Shown in pieces: positions 55,801 to 64,000 of a stretch of 64,000 nt of DNA. The notes beneath the pieces were generated by a model. It saw only the letters and a list, made by a program, of their open reading frames with translations. It was not told the DNA's origin and searched no databases. This DNA comes from Gynuella sp050296195 (GTDB lineage Bacteria; Pseudomonadota; Gammaproteobacteria; Pseudomonadales; Natronospirillaceae). Position numbers and translations under genes: made by a program. The first letter of the stretch is position 1. Each line of letters begins with the position of its first letter. The stretch is taken from NCBI RefSeq assembly GCF_050296195.1, contig NZ_JBNKRB010000001.1. One strand, given 5' to 3'.

Positions 55801-56274
55801 ATGAAAAATTTTGTCATTATGAGCGTCGTCCTGCTACTCGGATTACCGGGTATGGCACTGGCACAAAATGTTCAGATTACCACTCAATTAAAGAATTACC
55901 GTGGTCCGGAAGCCTATGTGGCCATCTATCTGACAGACAGCAGTGGTCACTATCAGCAGACTCTGTGGGTCGCCGGCTATCGTTCCAAATATTATCGCCA
56001 TCTGCCAGGATGGTCCCGGGGCAGTCGCCTGCAAAGCAGTGAATATGACGGTCGTACCGGTGCCAGCGTTTTGGGCGGAGAGGTGATCAAGGTAAACGCG
56101 GATATCCCTGATCGGTTTATCGACGCCGGCTATCAGATCAGAGTGGATACCGCGGTTGAGGACCAACGCAGTAATCGGGCAGAAGTCGTTGTGCCGCTGA
56201 GTCATGGCGGATCAGAAAAATCCGTCTCCGGTAACGGCTACATTCAGTCATTGACTTACTCATTTTCGCTTTAA
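55801..56274 (+). CDS. DUF2271 exported protein
   Basis: 157 residues with a signal peptide ending MALAQ. The mature chain matches the DUF2271 pattern: YVAIYLTDSSGHYQQTLWVAGYRSKYYRHLPGWSRG, then DGRTGASVLGG and a closing beta strand. A periplasmic location is expected. Proteins of this family are regularly paired with PepSY-type flavin reductases, as here, where the next gene starts within 20 bp. Function unknown; a role in extracytoplasmic flavin or iron reduction is inferred from context. Confidence 0.85.
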   Translation: MKNFVIMSVVLLLGLPGMALAQNVQITTQLKNYRGPEAYVAIYLTDSSGHYQQTLWVAGYRSKYYRHLPGWSRGSRLQSSEYDGRTGASVLGGEVIKVNADIPDRFIDAGYQIRVDTAVEDQRSNRAEVVVPLSHGGSEKSVSGNGYIQSLTYSFSL

Positions 56275-56290
56275 GGCAGTGAAGACTTCC

Positions 56291-58483
56291 ATGTTACGCC
56301 CCTTGCATTCCTGGCCTGGCCTGATCGCAGCTTTGCTGATTTTGTGTTTATCAGTCACCGGCGCAGCGTTGTCGATCTCACCCGTAATCGCACAGCTTTC
56401 ATCAACATCTATGACCCACCAATCGATGACCGTCGCCCAGCTTGCCGCAACTGTGCAACAGCAGTATCCCGAGGTTGAACAGATTCATCGCAAGGCTTCT
56501 GGAGTGATCATCGTCGATTTTCGTCATGCAGATGGGGCAACCGGTCGTGATGTGGTCGATGCCGGCAGTGGTCGGCGTATCGCAGCTTATACCCCATCCT
56601 CTTGGATCACCTGGATGACCGACCTGCACCGGTCATTGCTGATGAGTGATCCCGGCCGAATCATCGCCGCGATTGGCGCCCTTGCCATGTTGCTCCTGAC
56701 CCTTTCCGGAATGTTGCTACTGCATCGCCGCCTGGGAGGCTGGAAACAATGGTTGTTGCCGGTCAAAGGTTCCTCTTCACAGCGTCTACACAATGAAGTT
56801 GGCAGGCTTATTATCATCGGCTTACTGTGCTCTTCAGTGACCGCACTGTACCTGACAGCAGCCCAGTTTGAGTTGATCAGCGATGGCAGCGATCAACAGG
56901 CTGCTTTTCCGGAGTCAGTCTCCGGCACCACCCCCACCTCAGTCGGCCAGCTGAAAGCACTGCAGAGCATTCTGGTCAAAGATCTGCGGGAAATGACATT
57001 CCCGTATCCAGATGATCCTGGCGATGTTTTTAGTCTGCGCACCGCACAGGGAGAAGGTTATGTGGATCAATCCACCGGAGTATGGCTGTCGTTTCAACCG
57101 CGTTCACTGGCTGGTCGTATCTATGACTGGATCTACCGGTTGCATACTGGTGAAGGTATGTGGGCCTGGGGCATCCTTCTGGGGTTATCTTCACTGGCAG
57201 TACCTCTGATGGCCATCACCGGAATAAGACTCTGGTGGCGAAGATTCCAGTTACGTCCCAGGTTCACCAATAATAGCCGTATTTCACAGGCAGATACGGT
57301 AATTCTGATTGGCACTGAAGGCAACAGCACCTGGGAGTTTGCCAACACGCTACACCAGGCCATGGTGACTGCAGGTGCCCAGGTACATAGCTGCACCATG
57401 AATGAGCTTGCTCCTGAATATCCGAACCTCAAGCAAATGTTAGTACTCACCTCAACTTATGGTGAAGGCGGTGCTCCGGCATCAGGCCGGTTATTTCGGC
57501 AACGTCTGGGGCGCTTTCGTTCACCAGATAATTTCCAGTTTGCCGTCGTGGGTTTTGGCGATCGTCAGTTTCCGCGCTTTTGTCAGTTTGCCTGGGATAC
57601 CCGGGATGCATTGCTGGCCCACGGTGCGGTGGAAATGCTGCCGCTGTGCACTATCAATCAACAGTCCAGCCAGGTCTTTAATGGTTGGGGTAGGGAGCTG
57701 AGCCATGCCATCGGCCGACCTTTGAATTTGGAGCATAAGCCCAAATGCCCGAAGACTCTCACAATGATCCTGAGTAAGCGCACCAGCTACGGTGAGCAGG
57801 ATCATTCAACCGCCGTGCTGCAGTTCATTCCACCCATTCAGGAACAGGCTGTCAGGCTGCCCGATTTTGAGGCTGGTGACCTGCTCGGTGTATTGGTGCC
57901 CGGTCATACTGCTGTCCGTTATTATTCGCTGGCCAGCTCACGTAAAGACGGCTATCTGGAAATCTGTGTACGCCGCCATAAACAGGGGTTGTGTTCTGGA
58001 TACCTGCATGGCCTGAAACCAGGTGACCCGATTGAACTGTTTATTCAGAAAAATCCACATTTTCGACCGGCATCCAGGAAACCGGTCATTTTGATCGGCG
58101 CAGGTACCGGTATTGGACCTCTAAGCGGATTTATTCGGGGTAACCGCAATCATCAGCCCATGTATTTGTATTGGGGAGGCCGCCATCCGGAATCCGATTT
58201 TTTGTATCAAAAGGATTTGCACACTTATCTTGCAGATCAAAGGCTGACCAACCTGAGTACTGCTTTTTCCCGTATTGAGCCCTCTCATTATGTTCAGGAC
58301 AAGCTGATGGTGGATCGGCACAAGTTGCAGGATCTGGTACAGAAAGGGGCACAGATTCTGGTGTGTGGAGGCAGGGAGATGGCACATTCCGTGGCCAGCA
58401 CACTGGATCAGGCGCTCGGCCCCATCGGTATCAGTATTGCCACCCTCAAGGCCGAGGGTCGCTACCGTGAAGATATCTATTAG
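56291..58483 (+). CDS. PepSY membrane protein fused to flavodoxin and FAD/NAD(P)H reductase
   Basis: About 730 residues from ATG 56291; an in-frame GTG at 56279 is an alternative, and neither has an ideal ribosome site. The N-terminal PepSY-associated membrane region has TMs near 10-30, 130-150, 175-195 and 295-320. A flavodoxin domain (about 335-475) shows TEGNSTWEFA, TSTYGEGGAP and VVGFGDRQFP. A ferredoxin-reductase module (about 500-730) shows RYYSLAS (FAD), GAGTGIGPLSGFI (NADPH), YWGGRHPESDFLY and the terminal YREDIY. The layout matches sulfite-reductase-alpha-like transmembrane reductases implicated in ferric or extracytoplasmic reduction. It is co-transcribed with the DUF2271 gene. Confidence 0.9.
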   Translation: MLRPLHSWPGLIAALLILCLSVTGAALSISPVIAQLSSTSMTHQSMTVAQLAATVQQQYPEVEQIHRKASGVIIVDFRHADGATGRDVVDAGSGRRIAAYTPSSWITWMTDLHRSLLMSDPGRIIAAIGALAMLLLTLSGMLLLHRRLGGWKQWLLPVKGSSSQRLHNEVGRLIIIGLLCSSVTALYLTAAQFELISDGSDQQAAFPESVSGTTPTSVGQLKALQSILVKDLREMTFPYPDDPGDVFSLRTAQGEGYVDQSTGVWLSFQPRSLAGRIYDWIYRLHTGEGMWAWGILLGLSSLAVPLMAITGIRLWWRRFQLRPRFTNNSRISQADTVILIGTEGNSTWEFANTLHQAMVTAGAQVHSCTMNELAPEYPNLKQMLVLTSTYGEGGAPASGRLFRQRLGRFRSPDNFQFAVVGFGDRQFPRFCQFAWDTRDALLAHGAVEMLPLCTINQQSSQVFNGWGRELSHAIGRPLNLEHKPKCPKTLTMILSKRTSYGEQDHSTAVLQFIPPIQEQAVRLPDFEAGDLLGVLVPGHTAVRYYSLASSRKDGYLEICVRRHKQGLCSGYLHGLKPGDPIELFIQKNPHFRPASRKPVILIGAGTGIGPLSGFIRGNRNHQPMYLYWGGRHPESDFLYQKDLHTYLADQRLTNLSTAFSRIEPSHYVQDKLMVDRHKLQDLVQKGAQILVCGGREMAHSVASTLDQALGPIGISIATLKAEGRYREDIY

Positions 58484-58551
58484 GGACTGTTGGCACTCTG
58501 AATCAACATGCTATGCTGAGTCACGATGGATGTTGGTTAAGAGTGTTGATT

Positions 58552-58893
58552 ATGAAAAAAGTCTTTTCCAGCCGGGACCTGTTCCTGGTACAGAGGGCCA
58601 GGGAATTGTTGGAGGCAGCCCGGATTCCCTGCAATATTCACAATGAATATTCAGCCGGCGCTGTTGGAGAATTATCCTTTCTGGATACCTGGCCGGAACT
58701 CTGGATCAGTGATGACGAATGGTATCCACGGGCCCGTAAAATTCTGGCGGAACTTGAGCCACCAAAGGTTAAACCGAGTGAGTGGGTATGTCACAGCTGT
58801 CAGGAACATAATGCCGGCAGCTTCGACATCTGCTGGCAATGTGGTGCAGACCGGGAACTGCAGAATTCAATGGGCTTACACAATAGTAACTAA
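58552..58893 (+). CDS. DUF2007-type protein with C-terminal zinc ribbon
   Basis: 113 residues from ATG 58552. The N-terminal 70 residues (VFSSRDLFLVQRARELLEAARIPCNIHNEY, LWISDDEWYPRARKIL) follow the DUF2007 putative signal-transducing fold related to PII. The C-terminus carries EWVCHSCQEHNAGSFDICWQCGAD, a CxxC-N10-CxxC zinc finger of RanBP2 type. Function unknown. Confidence 0.82.
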   Translation: MKKVFSSRDLFLVQRARELLEAARIPCNIHNEYSAGAVGELSFLDTWPELWISDDEWYPRARKILAELEPPKVKPSEWVCHSCQEHNAGSFDICWQCGADRELQNSMGLHNSN

Positions 58894-58954
58894 TCCGGCA
58901 CATGCACAAACCGGGTTAATCGACCAAACCTGACAGTAACATTAGCGGAATTAC

Positions 58955-59368
58955 ATGAGTGACATTCAATATCGTAGTAACCATCCCATATCAGCTGATC
59001 AATTTATCACTCTGTTAGCGGAAACATCCCTCGGTGAACGGCGTCCAATCAATGATCGAGAATGCATGGAGGGTATGGTGAATAATACCAACCTGATCAT
59101 CACCGCCTGGCATGACGATACCCTGGTCGGCGTGGCCCGTTCGATGACAGATTTTCATTTCGCCTGCTATTTATCTGACTTGGCCGTACATCGGAACTAT
59201 CAAAAACGGGGCATAGGTAAAGCGCTGATCCGACTGACCCAGGAACAATTAAAACCGAGCTGCAAACTCATTCTGCTTGCTGCGCCGGCCGCTAACGAGT
59301 ACTACCAGCCACTGGGTTTCGAGCACAATCCACGGGCGTGGATGCTGGATTATGGCAAGCTGACATAA
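58955..59368 (+). CDS. GNAT-family N-acetyltransferase
   Basis: 137 residues. Motif A is LSDLAVHRNYQKRGIGKALIRL with loop QKRGIG. The ending is AANEYYQPLGFEHNPRAWML, common in the small GNATs acting on small molecules. Substrate unknown. It converges on the response-regulator gene with a 10-bp gap. Confidence 0.87.
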   Translation: MSDIQYRSNHPISADQFITLLAETSLGERRPINDRECMEGMVNNTNLIITAWHDDTLVGVARSMTDFHFACYLSDLAVHRNYQKRGIGKALIRLTQEQLKPSCKLILLAAPAANEYYQPLGFEHNPRAWMLDYGKLT

Positions 59369-59378
59369 AGCCCTGTCA

Positions 59379-59984
59379 TTAATCTAGAATAAAACCCATC
59401 TGCCGCGCCTGCAAAACCACCTGAGTACGATTATCACAGTCAAATATTTTCAGCAGATCCGATACATACTCTCTAACGGTGGTGGGGGAAATGTTCAGCG
59501 CGTTGGCAATTTTTTTATTCGGCAGCCCCTGAGCCAGCAATGCCAGAATATCGACTTGACGTGGAGAAAGAACGATTGCCGGATGATCATCGCGATCTCT
59601 GATGATGACCTGCTCTCCGGCCAGAACATCCTTCAGTGCCCTGAGCATCGTGTCTTTGGAACTGGTTTTGGCAATGAAACCATCGGCACCCAGTTGTAGC
59701 ATCTGCTGGATAGACGCCTGGTAGTCAACGGTCGATACCACCACCACCGGCAGTACCGGGTAACAGGCTTTAATTTCTTTGAGTCCATTCAATCCACTGG
59801 TACCTGGCATCTGAATATCCAGCAGTACCAGAGCGATGTCCCGATGACTGCTCAGCGCCGATTTCGTACTGGCAAAATCACCTGCTTCAATAATCTCAAT
59901 ATCAGCGAAAAGCTGTTGCAATAACAACCGCAAGCCATCGCGATAAAGCTCATGATCTTCGGCAATCAGTACTTTAATGCTCAT
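59379..59984 (-). CDS. NarL/LuxR-type response regulator
   Basis: 201 residues. The receiver domain has the acidic pocket AEDHE near residue 9-12, phosphoacceptor Asp in LVLLDIQMPG (about 56) and Lys in IAKTSSKD. The LuxR-type helix-turn-helix (about 138-200) reads LSPRQVDILALLAQGLPNKKIANALNIS. It overlaps the histidine kinase by 4 bp and is almost certainly its partner. Target genes are not evident. Confidence 0.95.
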   Translation of the reverse strand: MSIKVLIAEDHELYRDGLRLLLQQLFADIEIIEAGDFASTKSALSSHRDIALVLLDIQMPGTSGLNGLKEIKACYPVLPVVVVSTVDYQASIQQMLQLGADGFIAKTSSKDTMLRALKDVLAGEQVIIRDRDDHPAIVLSPRQVDILALLAQGLPNKKIANALNISPTTVREYVSDLLKIFDCDNRTQVVLQARQMGFILD

Positions 59985-62404
59985 GTTTCTGATTCACTCA
60001 AGGTCGTCTGCACCCCGGATTGTATGCCATGTCTGGACGATTGACCGGCAACATATTTCTGGGCTGGCGATACCTCATTGTTCAATTGAGACTGATAACA
60101 ACGTTCAACGTAGTTCAGCAGGGCCCGTAACTGGGACGGAAGCACAGGCGGTGATAACCCGACCCAGCGCTCCGGTAGCTGCACACCTGAATCACACACA
60201 CAAGCCACCACGTATTGGTCGGCCAGTTTGTTTTTTATCTCTGTCGGCAGTGGCTCACCGATCATCAACTGGTCATCACCAATCAGCACATCAACGTTCA
60301 TGCCTGATTGATGAAACTCTGTCAGCGAAGCAAAAACCCGCACGTTACAATTTCGTTTTCTCAACCAACCACTGATACTTTCATCTCCGTCAGCCGACTG
60401 CGTCAATCGCGCCACACTGGGCATGCGTTTGCATGATGGCTGAGATTGGTCTAACACACTGTGCATGGTTTGCGGCACCAAAACCGTAAATGTGCTTCCC
60501 CTGCCGGCAACCGAATTCATCTCCAGCGGATGATCCATAAGCACAGAAAGATGTTTCACCACCGAAAGACCAACGCCGGCACCATCCACACTTTCCTGCT
60601 CTACAGCTGAACGTTGATAAATATCAAAAATGTGTGCCTGATCTTCATGAGAAATACCTGAGCCAGTATCCAGGACATGGATTGCGATACTCTGAACGCG
60701 GCGCCGACAACCCAACACCACACGACCCGAATTCGTATATTTGATCGCATTGGAGAGTAGATTTCTCAGCATACGTTCCAGCAGCAATGGATCAGTCAAC
60801 ACAGCCACAGAACTCGGATGAATGGTAAAACGCAGATTCTTTTCCTTTGCCAACCATTGAAAGTCATTCTGCAATCGGGAAAAAACATCCATCAGTGAAA
60901 CTGCTTTGATTTCCGCTTTCACAACCCCTGCTTCAAGCTTGCTTAAATCCATAATAGCACTGAAGGAATCGTTCATTTGCTGATGGGTTTTATTCAACCC
61001 GGCTAAAATGGGCTGAGCCTCCGGACTTCGAACGTATGGCTGCAATGATTGCAGAAAGAGACGCATGGTATGCAATGGCTGACGCAGATCATGGCTGCTC
61101 TGAGCGATAAAACGGGATTTTGCCTGACTGATGAATTCGGCCTCGATTTTCTTCTGCCTCATCACCTTTACCCGCATGATCAAAGCAATGGCATGAATCA
61201 TCATATGCAGAATCTGCACATATAGAACGTAGATCAATTTATAAGATGGCATCACTTCCTGAACGGGTCGGGCGGGTAGCAGGACAAATAGAATAACCTG
61301 TGTGGTGGACAACACCATCGGTAGCCAGCCAATAATATAAATAAAATAGTAACGCCCTTCGGAACAGACTTTAGCCACTCCGGAACTCAGGATGACCATC
61401 CATAACAGTATGTAGTTAAATGCATACAGGAAACTTTTGGTGGAAAACGAGGTAAAATAACCCGCAACCAACACCACAACACTGATGACAGCCACACTGG
61501 CGAATACATGATACCACCATCCTGAACGTCGGTTTATCTGCAAAAAACTGGCGGCGAACGCCAGCAATGACAATATGTTCACCGACACCAACAACCAGAA
61601 CAAAGCGTTCTTTTGATAGTCATACTGCCACAAGAACAGTTCCGGCAGGCTGCTGTGTTCGAGGTAATAAAAAAGCATGAAAAGCGACGAAAAAGCCCCC
61701 CAGAAAAAAGTGCTGTCCGCCATTAACAACCAACACAAAAAACCCAGCAGAGCCATCCCGACAATAATGCCGATTGCAGGCTTGTAGACAACATCCATCT
61801 GGGTTTTCCAGACCTGGTAACGGGATTCACTCATGAGTGCAATGTACGGATACCAGCCATAATCCTTTGCCGTCAGCTCAATCACCATAGAATAGGATTC
61901 TCCCGGTTCAAGGGTGAGCTCAACAGCTCTGCCTATCGTGTTGATATCCGCGGAATCATCCTGTTGGAAAGTCTTTATGCGCTGCCCGTCAGGACCATTG
62001 ATAAGCACTCTGGGACGCAGAAAAGCAAAATTGCTGACATGCACCACCCAATTCCGGTTTTCAGTATCATTCTTAACTTGGGTATACAGCCAGTAACTGC
62101 GATGTCGTTTGAAATCCGGTTCCAGACTATAGGTTTTCTGAGCTGCAACATACGTCATAGCGTTTTCCAGACGCCAATCTGTCAATACGGGCACAAATCC
62201 GGAAGAATGGGCTAGGGATGCCAGTGGGTAACGCACATCCGCCTGGGTGAGTTGCAACGGGCTATAACCTTGGTCAGGTAGCCCGACGGGGCCTGCCTGG
62301 ACCAAATCCGGTGTCAGTACTCCTAAACAACAGACCAGCGCGATACAAAATCTGAAAATATACTGACCTCGAAACAATTGCCGGTATCTGTAGCGGCGAT
62401 ACAT
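59981..62404 (-). CDS. Sensor histidine kinase, 7TMR-DISM type, with degenerate C-terminal domain
   Basis: 807 residues. Signal/leader region to about 38; periplasmic 7TMR-DISM extracellular beta domain (about 45-190); seven-helix DISM membrane domain (about 200-405). The HisKA domain has phospho-His in SSHDLRQPLHTMRLF near 440. The HATPase shows N-box LLSNAIKYTNSG, G1 DTGSGI and G2 GAGVGLSVVKHL. Residues about 670-770 (RNCNVRVFASLTEF, DVLIGDDQLM) have a receiver-like rhythm but no clear phosphoacceptor, so the kinase probably signals straight to the downstream regulator. DISM domains are thought to bind carbohydrate ligands; ligand unknown here. Confidence 0.9.
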   Translation of the reverse strand: MYRRYRYRQLFRGQYIFRFCIALVCCLGVLTPDLVQAGPVGLPDQGYSPLQLTQADVRYPLASLAHSSGFVPVLTDWRLENAMTYVAAQKTYSLEPDFKRHRSYWLYTQVKNDTENRNWVVHVSNFAFLRPRVLINGPDGQRIKTFQQDDSADINTIGRAVELTLEPGESYSMVIELTAKDYGWYPYIALMSESRYQVWKTQMDVVYKPAIGIIVGMALLGFLCWLLMADSTFFWGAFSSLFMLFYYLEHSSLPELFLWQYDYQKNALFWLLVSVNILSLLAFAASFLQINRRSGWWYHVFASVAVISVVVLVAGYFTSFSTKSFLYAFNYILLWMVILSSGVAKVCSEGRYYFIYIIGWLPMVLSTTQVILFVLLPARPVQEVMPSYKLIYVLYVQILHMMIHAIALIMRVKVMRQKKIEAEFISQAKSRFIAQSSHDLRQPLHTMRLFLQSLQPYVRSPEAQPILAGLNKTHQQMNDSFSAIMDLSKLEAGVVKAEIKAVSLMDVFSRLQNDFQWLAKEKNLRFTIHPSSVAVLTDPLLLERMLRNLLSNAIKYTNSGRVVLGCRRRVQSIAIHVLDTGSGISHEDQAHIFDIYQRSAVEQESVDGAGVGLSVVKHLSVLMDHPLEMNSVAGRGSTFTVLVPQTMHSVLDQSQPSCKRMPSVARLTQSADGDESISGWLRKRNCNVRVFASLTEFHQSGMNVDVLIGDDQLMIGEPLPTEIKNKLADQYVVACVCDSGVQLPERWVGLSPPVLPSQLRALLNYVERCYQSQLNNEVSPAQKYVAGQSSRHGIQSGVQTTLSESET

Positions 62405-62605
62405 CTATAGCCTCAATAACAAAAACAATGTGAATACTGCGTGTTCCAAGCGGAGCAAACGGTGATATATCCAAACAACCGCTGAACAATAACAGTTGCT
62501 TTTAGAGACACCGCTCGGATTAAGAAGTAACTGACTTTGAATAGAAACGCTAATGTACAGCTCGAAAACAGCCCCTCTCCAAAGATTCTCCAACTCTATC
62601 ATCTT

Positions 62606-62625
62606 AACCCGACATTTGTAGGGTT
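62606..62625. repeat. Degenerate copy of the 62988 inverted-repeat element
   Basis: AACCCGACA-tt-TGTAGGGTT, one mismatch in a 9-bp stem. The right flank GTCTGGTTTCTC closely resembles that of the 62988 copy (GTTCGGTTTCCT). Confidence 0.6.
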
Positions 62626-62987
62626 GTCTGGTTTCTCTTTATCGAAGATTCTCATTTAACAGTAACGTCATGGTGCATAGTAAAAGCCACCCCCCTCCAT
62701 TTGTCTGCTGATACTCAGCAGGTTTGCTCCTTACCTGCGCGGAAATGCCTGGAGACTCTGAAAAACAGTGGCAGTTGTTGCCGATAGTGGTACGAATGAG
62801 ATCAGCCAGGATCCGATAGATTTGATAAAACCGACCTTCATGCATCCAACTCACGAATACATTTCGTTTCTATAAAAACATTCATGCACTGGAACGGCAT
62901 ATCTGTCTTGACACTTTTTTGTTCTGACAGCCGATGGAGTCCACCAAGGTCTGTATGAACAGTATTAGTCATTCTGTTGAAGGCTTT

Positions 62988-63023
62988 AACCGAACAACCC
63001 GACATCTGTCGGGTTGTTCGGTT
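62988..63023. repeat. Perfect 36-bp inverted repeat (17-bp arms)
   Basis: The left arm AACCGAACAACCCGACA is exactly complementary to the right arm starting at 63007, with only TC between. It lies 69 bp upstream of the lipoprotein ATG, so it may be in its 5' leader as a hairpin, act as an operator, or end transcription entering from upstream (only GGTTTCC follows, a weak T-run). Confidence 0.85.
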
Positions 63024-63091
63024 TCCTTACTAACCATAACTTACCAGCCGGTCAGAATAGATCAAACAACGCTAAAACATGAGGAGAACCC

Positions 63092-64000
63092 ATGAATCTT
63101 TCGGCACAAATCGGATGGATCTTACCGGTTGTATTTGCGCTATTACTATCAGCTTGTGGATCAGGTTCCAGTGACTCCACCAGCCCCACGGGTGCAGGTT
63201 CTGAAACATCAATTGATTCAGATAATGATGGTTTCAGTGATGCACAGGAAGTAGCGGCTGGCAGCAACCCGGCCGACAGCATCAGTGTACCCAATGATAT
63301 CGACGGCGATGGCTTCAGCAATGACGATGAAACTGCTGCCGGTAGTGATCCGGCTAACCGTGCCAGTGTACCCAACGATATCGACGCCGATGGCTTCAGC
63401 AATGACGATGAAACTGCTGCAGGTAGTGATCCGGCTAACCGTGCCAGTGTACCCAGCGACATCGACGGCGATGGCTTCAGCAATGACGATGAAACTGCTG
63501 CAGGTAGTGATCCAGCTAACCGTGCCAGTGTACCCAACGATATCGACGCCGATGGCTTCAGCAATGACGATGAAACTGCTGCAGGTAGTGATCCAGCTGA
63601 CCGTGCCAGTGTACCCAGTGACATCGACGGCGATGGCTTCAGCAATGACGATGAAACCGCCGCCGGCAGTGATCCGGCTAACCGTGCCAGTGTACCCAGT
63701 GACATCGACGGCGATGGCTTCAGCAATGACGATGAAACCGCTGCAGGCAGTGATCCAGCTAACCGTTCCAGTATACCCAGTGACATAGACGCCGACGGCT
63801 TCAGCAATGACGATGAAACTGCTGCAGGCAGTGATCCAGCTAACCGTGCCAGTGTACCCAGTGACATCGACGCCGATGGCTTCAGCAATGACGATGAAAC
63901 CGCTGCCGGCAGTGATCCGGCTAACAATGCCAGTGTACCCAGTGACATCGACGGCGATGGCTTCAGCAATGACGATGAAACTGCCGCCGGCAGTGATCCG
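63092..64000 (+). CDS. Lipoprotein with tandem thrombospondin-type-3-like calcium repeats (partial, runs off window)
   Basis: Starts at ATG 63092 with GAGGAGA just upstream: MNLSAQIGWILPVVFALLLSAC, a lipoprotein signal with lipobox LSAC. After a Ser/Thr/Gly linker the protein consists of 27-residue repeats of the form DIDGDGFSNDDETAAGSDPANRASVPN, each holding a DxDGDGFSNDDE calcium loop. Ten units begin before the window ends, and the frame is still open at 64000. Such acidic repeats resemble TSP type 3 / EF-like loops of surface-anchored proteins; an extended Ca-stiffened stalk is inferred. The antisense and shifted frames are also open because of the repeat, but lack any start context. Confidence 0.86.
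   Translation, partial: MNLSAQIGWILPVVFALLLSACGSGSSDSTSPTGAGSETSIDSDNDGFSDAQEVAAGSNPADSISVPNDIDGDGFSNDDETAAGSDPANRASVPNDIDADGFSNDDETAAGSDPANRASVPSDIDGDGFSNDDETAAGSDPANRASVPNDIDADGFSNDDETAAGSDPADRASVPSDIDGDGFSNDDETAAGSDPANRASVPSDIDGDGFSNDDETAAGSDPANRSSIPSDIDADGFSNDDETAAGSDPANRASVPSDIDADGFSNDDETAAGSDPANNASVPSDIDGDGFSNDDETAAGSDP
63215..64000 (+). repeat. Tandem 81-bp repeat array, at least 9.7 copies
   Basis: Units begin at 63215, 63296, 63377, 63458, 63539, 63620, 63701, 63782, 63863 and 63944, each exactly 81 bp. The first unit is diverged (SDNDGFSDAQEVAAGSNPADSIS). The others are nearly identical at nucleotide level, differing mainly at GGC/GCC (Gly/Ala in DGDG/DADG), AAT/AGT (VPN/VPS) and third positions, which indicates recent amplification or homogenisation. 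Confidence 0.93.

Larger units (their letters stand above)
62405..63091. other. Intergenic between histidine kinase and repeat lipoprotein, about 690 bp
   Basis: Divergent control region with no supported gene. It contains a perfect 36-bp inverted repeat at 62988-63023 and a related, degenerate copy at 62606-62625. The plus-strand lipoprotein has Shine-Dalgarno GAGGAGA at 63081-63087. Confidence 0.5.

Noticed and set aside
63052..63969. Long minus-strand ORF of 305 residues with Ser/Leu/Ala repeats
   Set aside because: It is the antisense of the 81-bp calcium-repeat array; it has no ribosome site and its repeat composition is a by-product of the plus-strand codons. The lipoprotein signal and Shine-Dalgarno are on the plus strand.
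63215..64000. CRISPR-like appearance of regular repeats
   Set aside because: The 81-bp units are contiguous with no unique spacers and keep an open reading frame, so they are protein repeats. The RTX array is rejected for the same reason.
1..64000. Prophage, insertion sequence, tRNA or integrative element
   Set aside because: No transposase, integrase, tRNA cloverleaf or attachment-like direct repeats were seen anywhere, and gene content is continuous chromosomal metabolism and signalling.

Overview
The window reads as chromosomal DNA of a Gram-negative, motile, polysaccharide-degrading gammaproteobacterium. The evidence is a complete psp envelope-stress locus (pspF divergent from pspABC), an RTX type I secretion operon, DsbD/TrxC, chemoreceptors, a GspG-like pseudopilin, and CRP- and Fur-type binding sites. 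Codon use and overall composition look uniform. I saw no tRNA, rRNA, CRISPR array, prophage or insertion sequence. The mix of chitin/GlcNAc use, pectin side-chain enzymes and large RTX proteins fits a marine or rhizosphere Oceanospirillales-type organism (Saccharospirillaceae such as Gynuella would fit), but that placement is inference.

Layout. 1-3.2 kb (minus): N-acetylglucosamine operon nagK-nagR-nagA-nagB, with nagB cut by the window edge. 3.4-8.8 kb: a DUF2218 gene, a class V PLP enzyme, a secreted EEP-fold/jacalin/ricin-lectin protein, an SRPBCC protein and two GFA-family zinc proteins. 8.8-10.5 kb (minus): secreted PL4 rhamnogalacturonan lyase. 11.2-15.4 kb: two chemoreceptors, one soluble with tandem PAS domains and one membrane-bound with a NIT domain. 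15.4-19.4 kb: hot-dog thioesterase, outer-membrane beta-barrel protein, and a two-gene operon of a coiled-coil membrane protein and a VWA lipoprotein.

20.0-32.2 kb: type I secretion ABC transporter and HlyD adaptor (4-bp overlap), followed by an 8.2-kb gene for a 2741-residue protein built almost wholly from 14 tandem RTX/HCBP-related units plus a short C-terminal tail. It is the dominant feature of the window. 33.0-42.2 kb: YitT-like membrane protein, N-carbamoylputrescine amidase, pseudopilin plus GGDEF/EAL protein, a divergent pair of paralogous phosphoribosyltransferases, GNAT, dsbD and trxC. 42.2-45.8 kb: membrane protein and psp locus, including a 52-residue membrane protein ahead of pspA.

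45.9-55.5 kb: lipoprotein, methyltransferase, LacI-type regulator divergent from a GH53 galactanase, GNAT, a strong candidate structured small RNA (CRP and Fur sites, several GGA-bearing hairpins, excellent terminator), an MDR oxidoreductase, and an AGE-family epimerase/isomerase plus PfkB kinase pair that could carry mannose to fructose 6-phosphate. 55.8-62.4 kb: DUF2271 protein and PepSY/flavodoxin/reductase fusion, DUF2007 zinc-finger protein, GNAT, and a 7TM-DISM histidine kinase with NarL-type regulator. 63.1 kb to the end: a lipoprotein whose body is perfect-length 81-bp repeats encoding acidic thrombospondin-type-3-like calcium repeats, running off the window.

Themes: plant pectin/galactan and chitin-sugar catabolism, secretion of very repetitive Ca-binding surface proteins, and signalling that often controls attachment (c-di-GMP, chemoreceptors, two-component system, possible CsrA-sequestering RNA).
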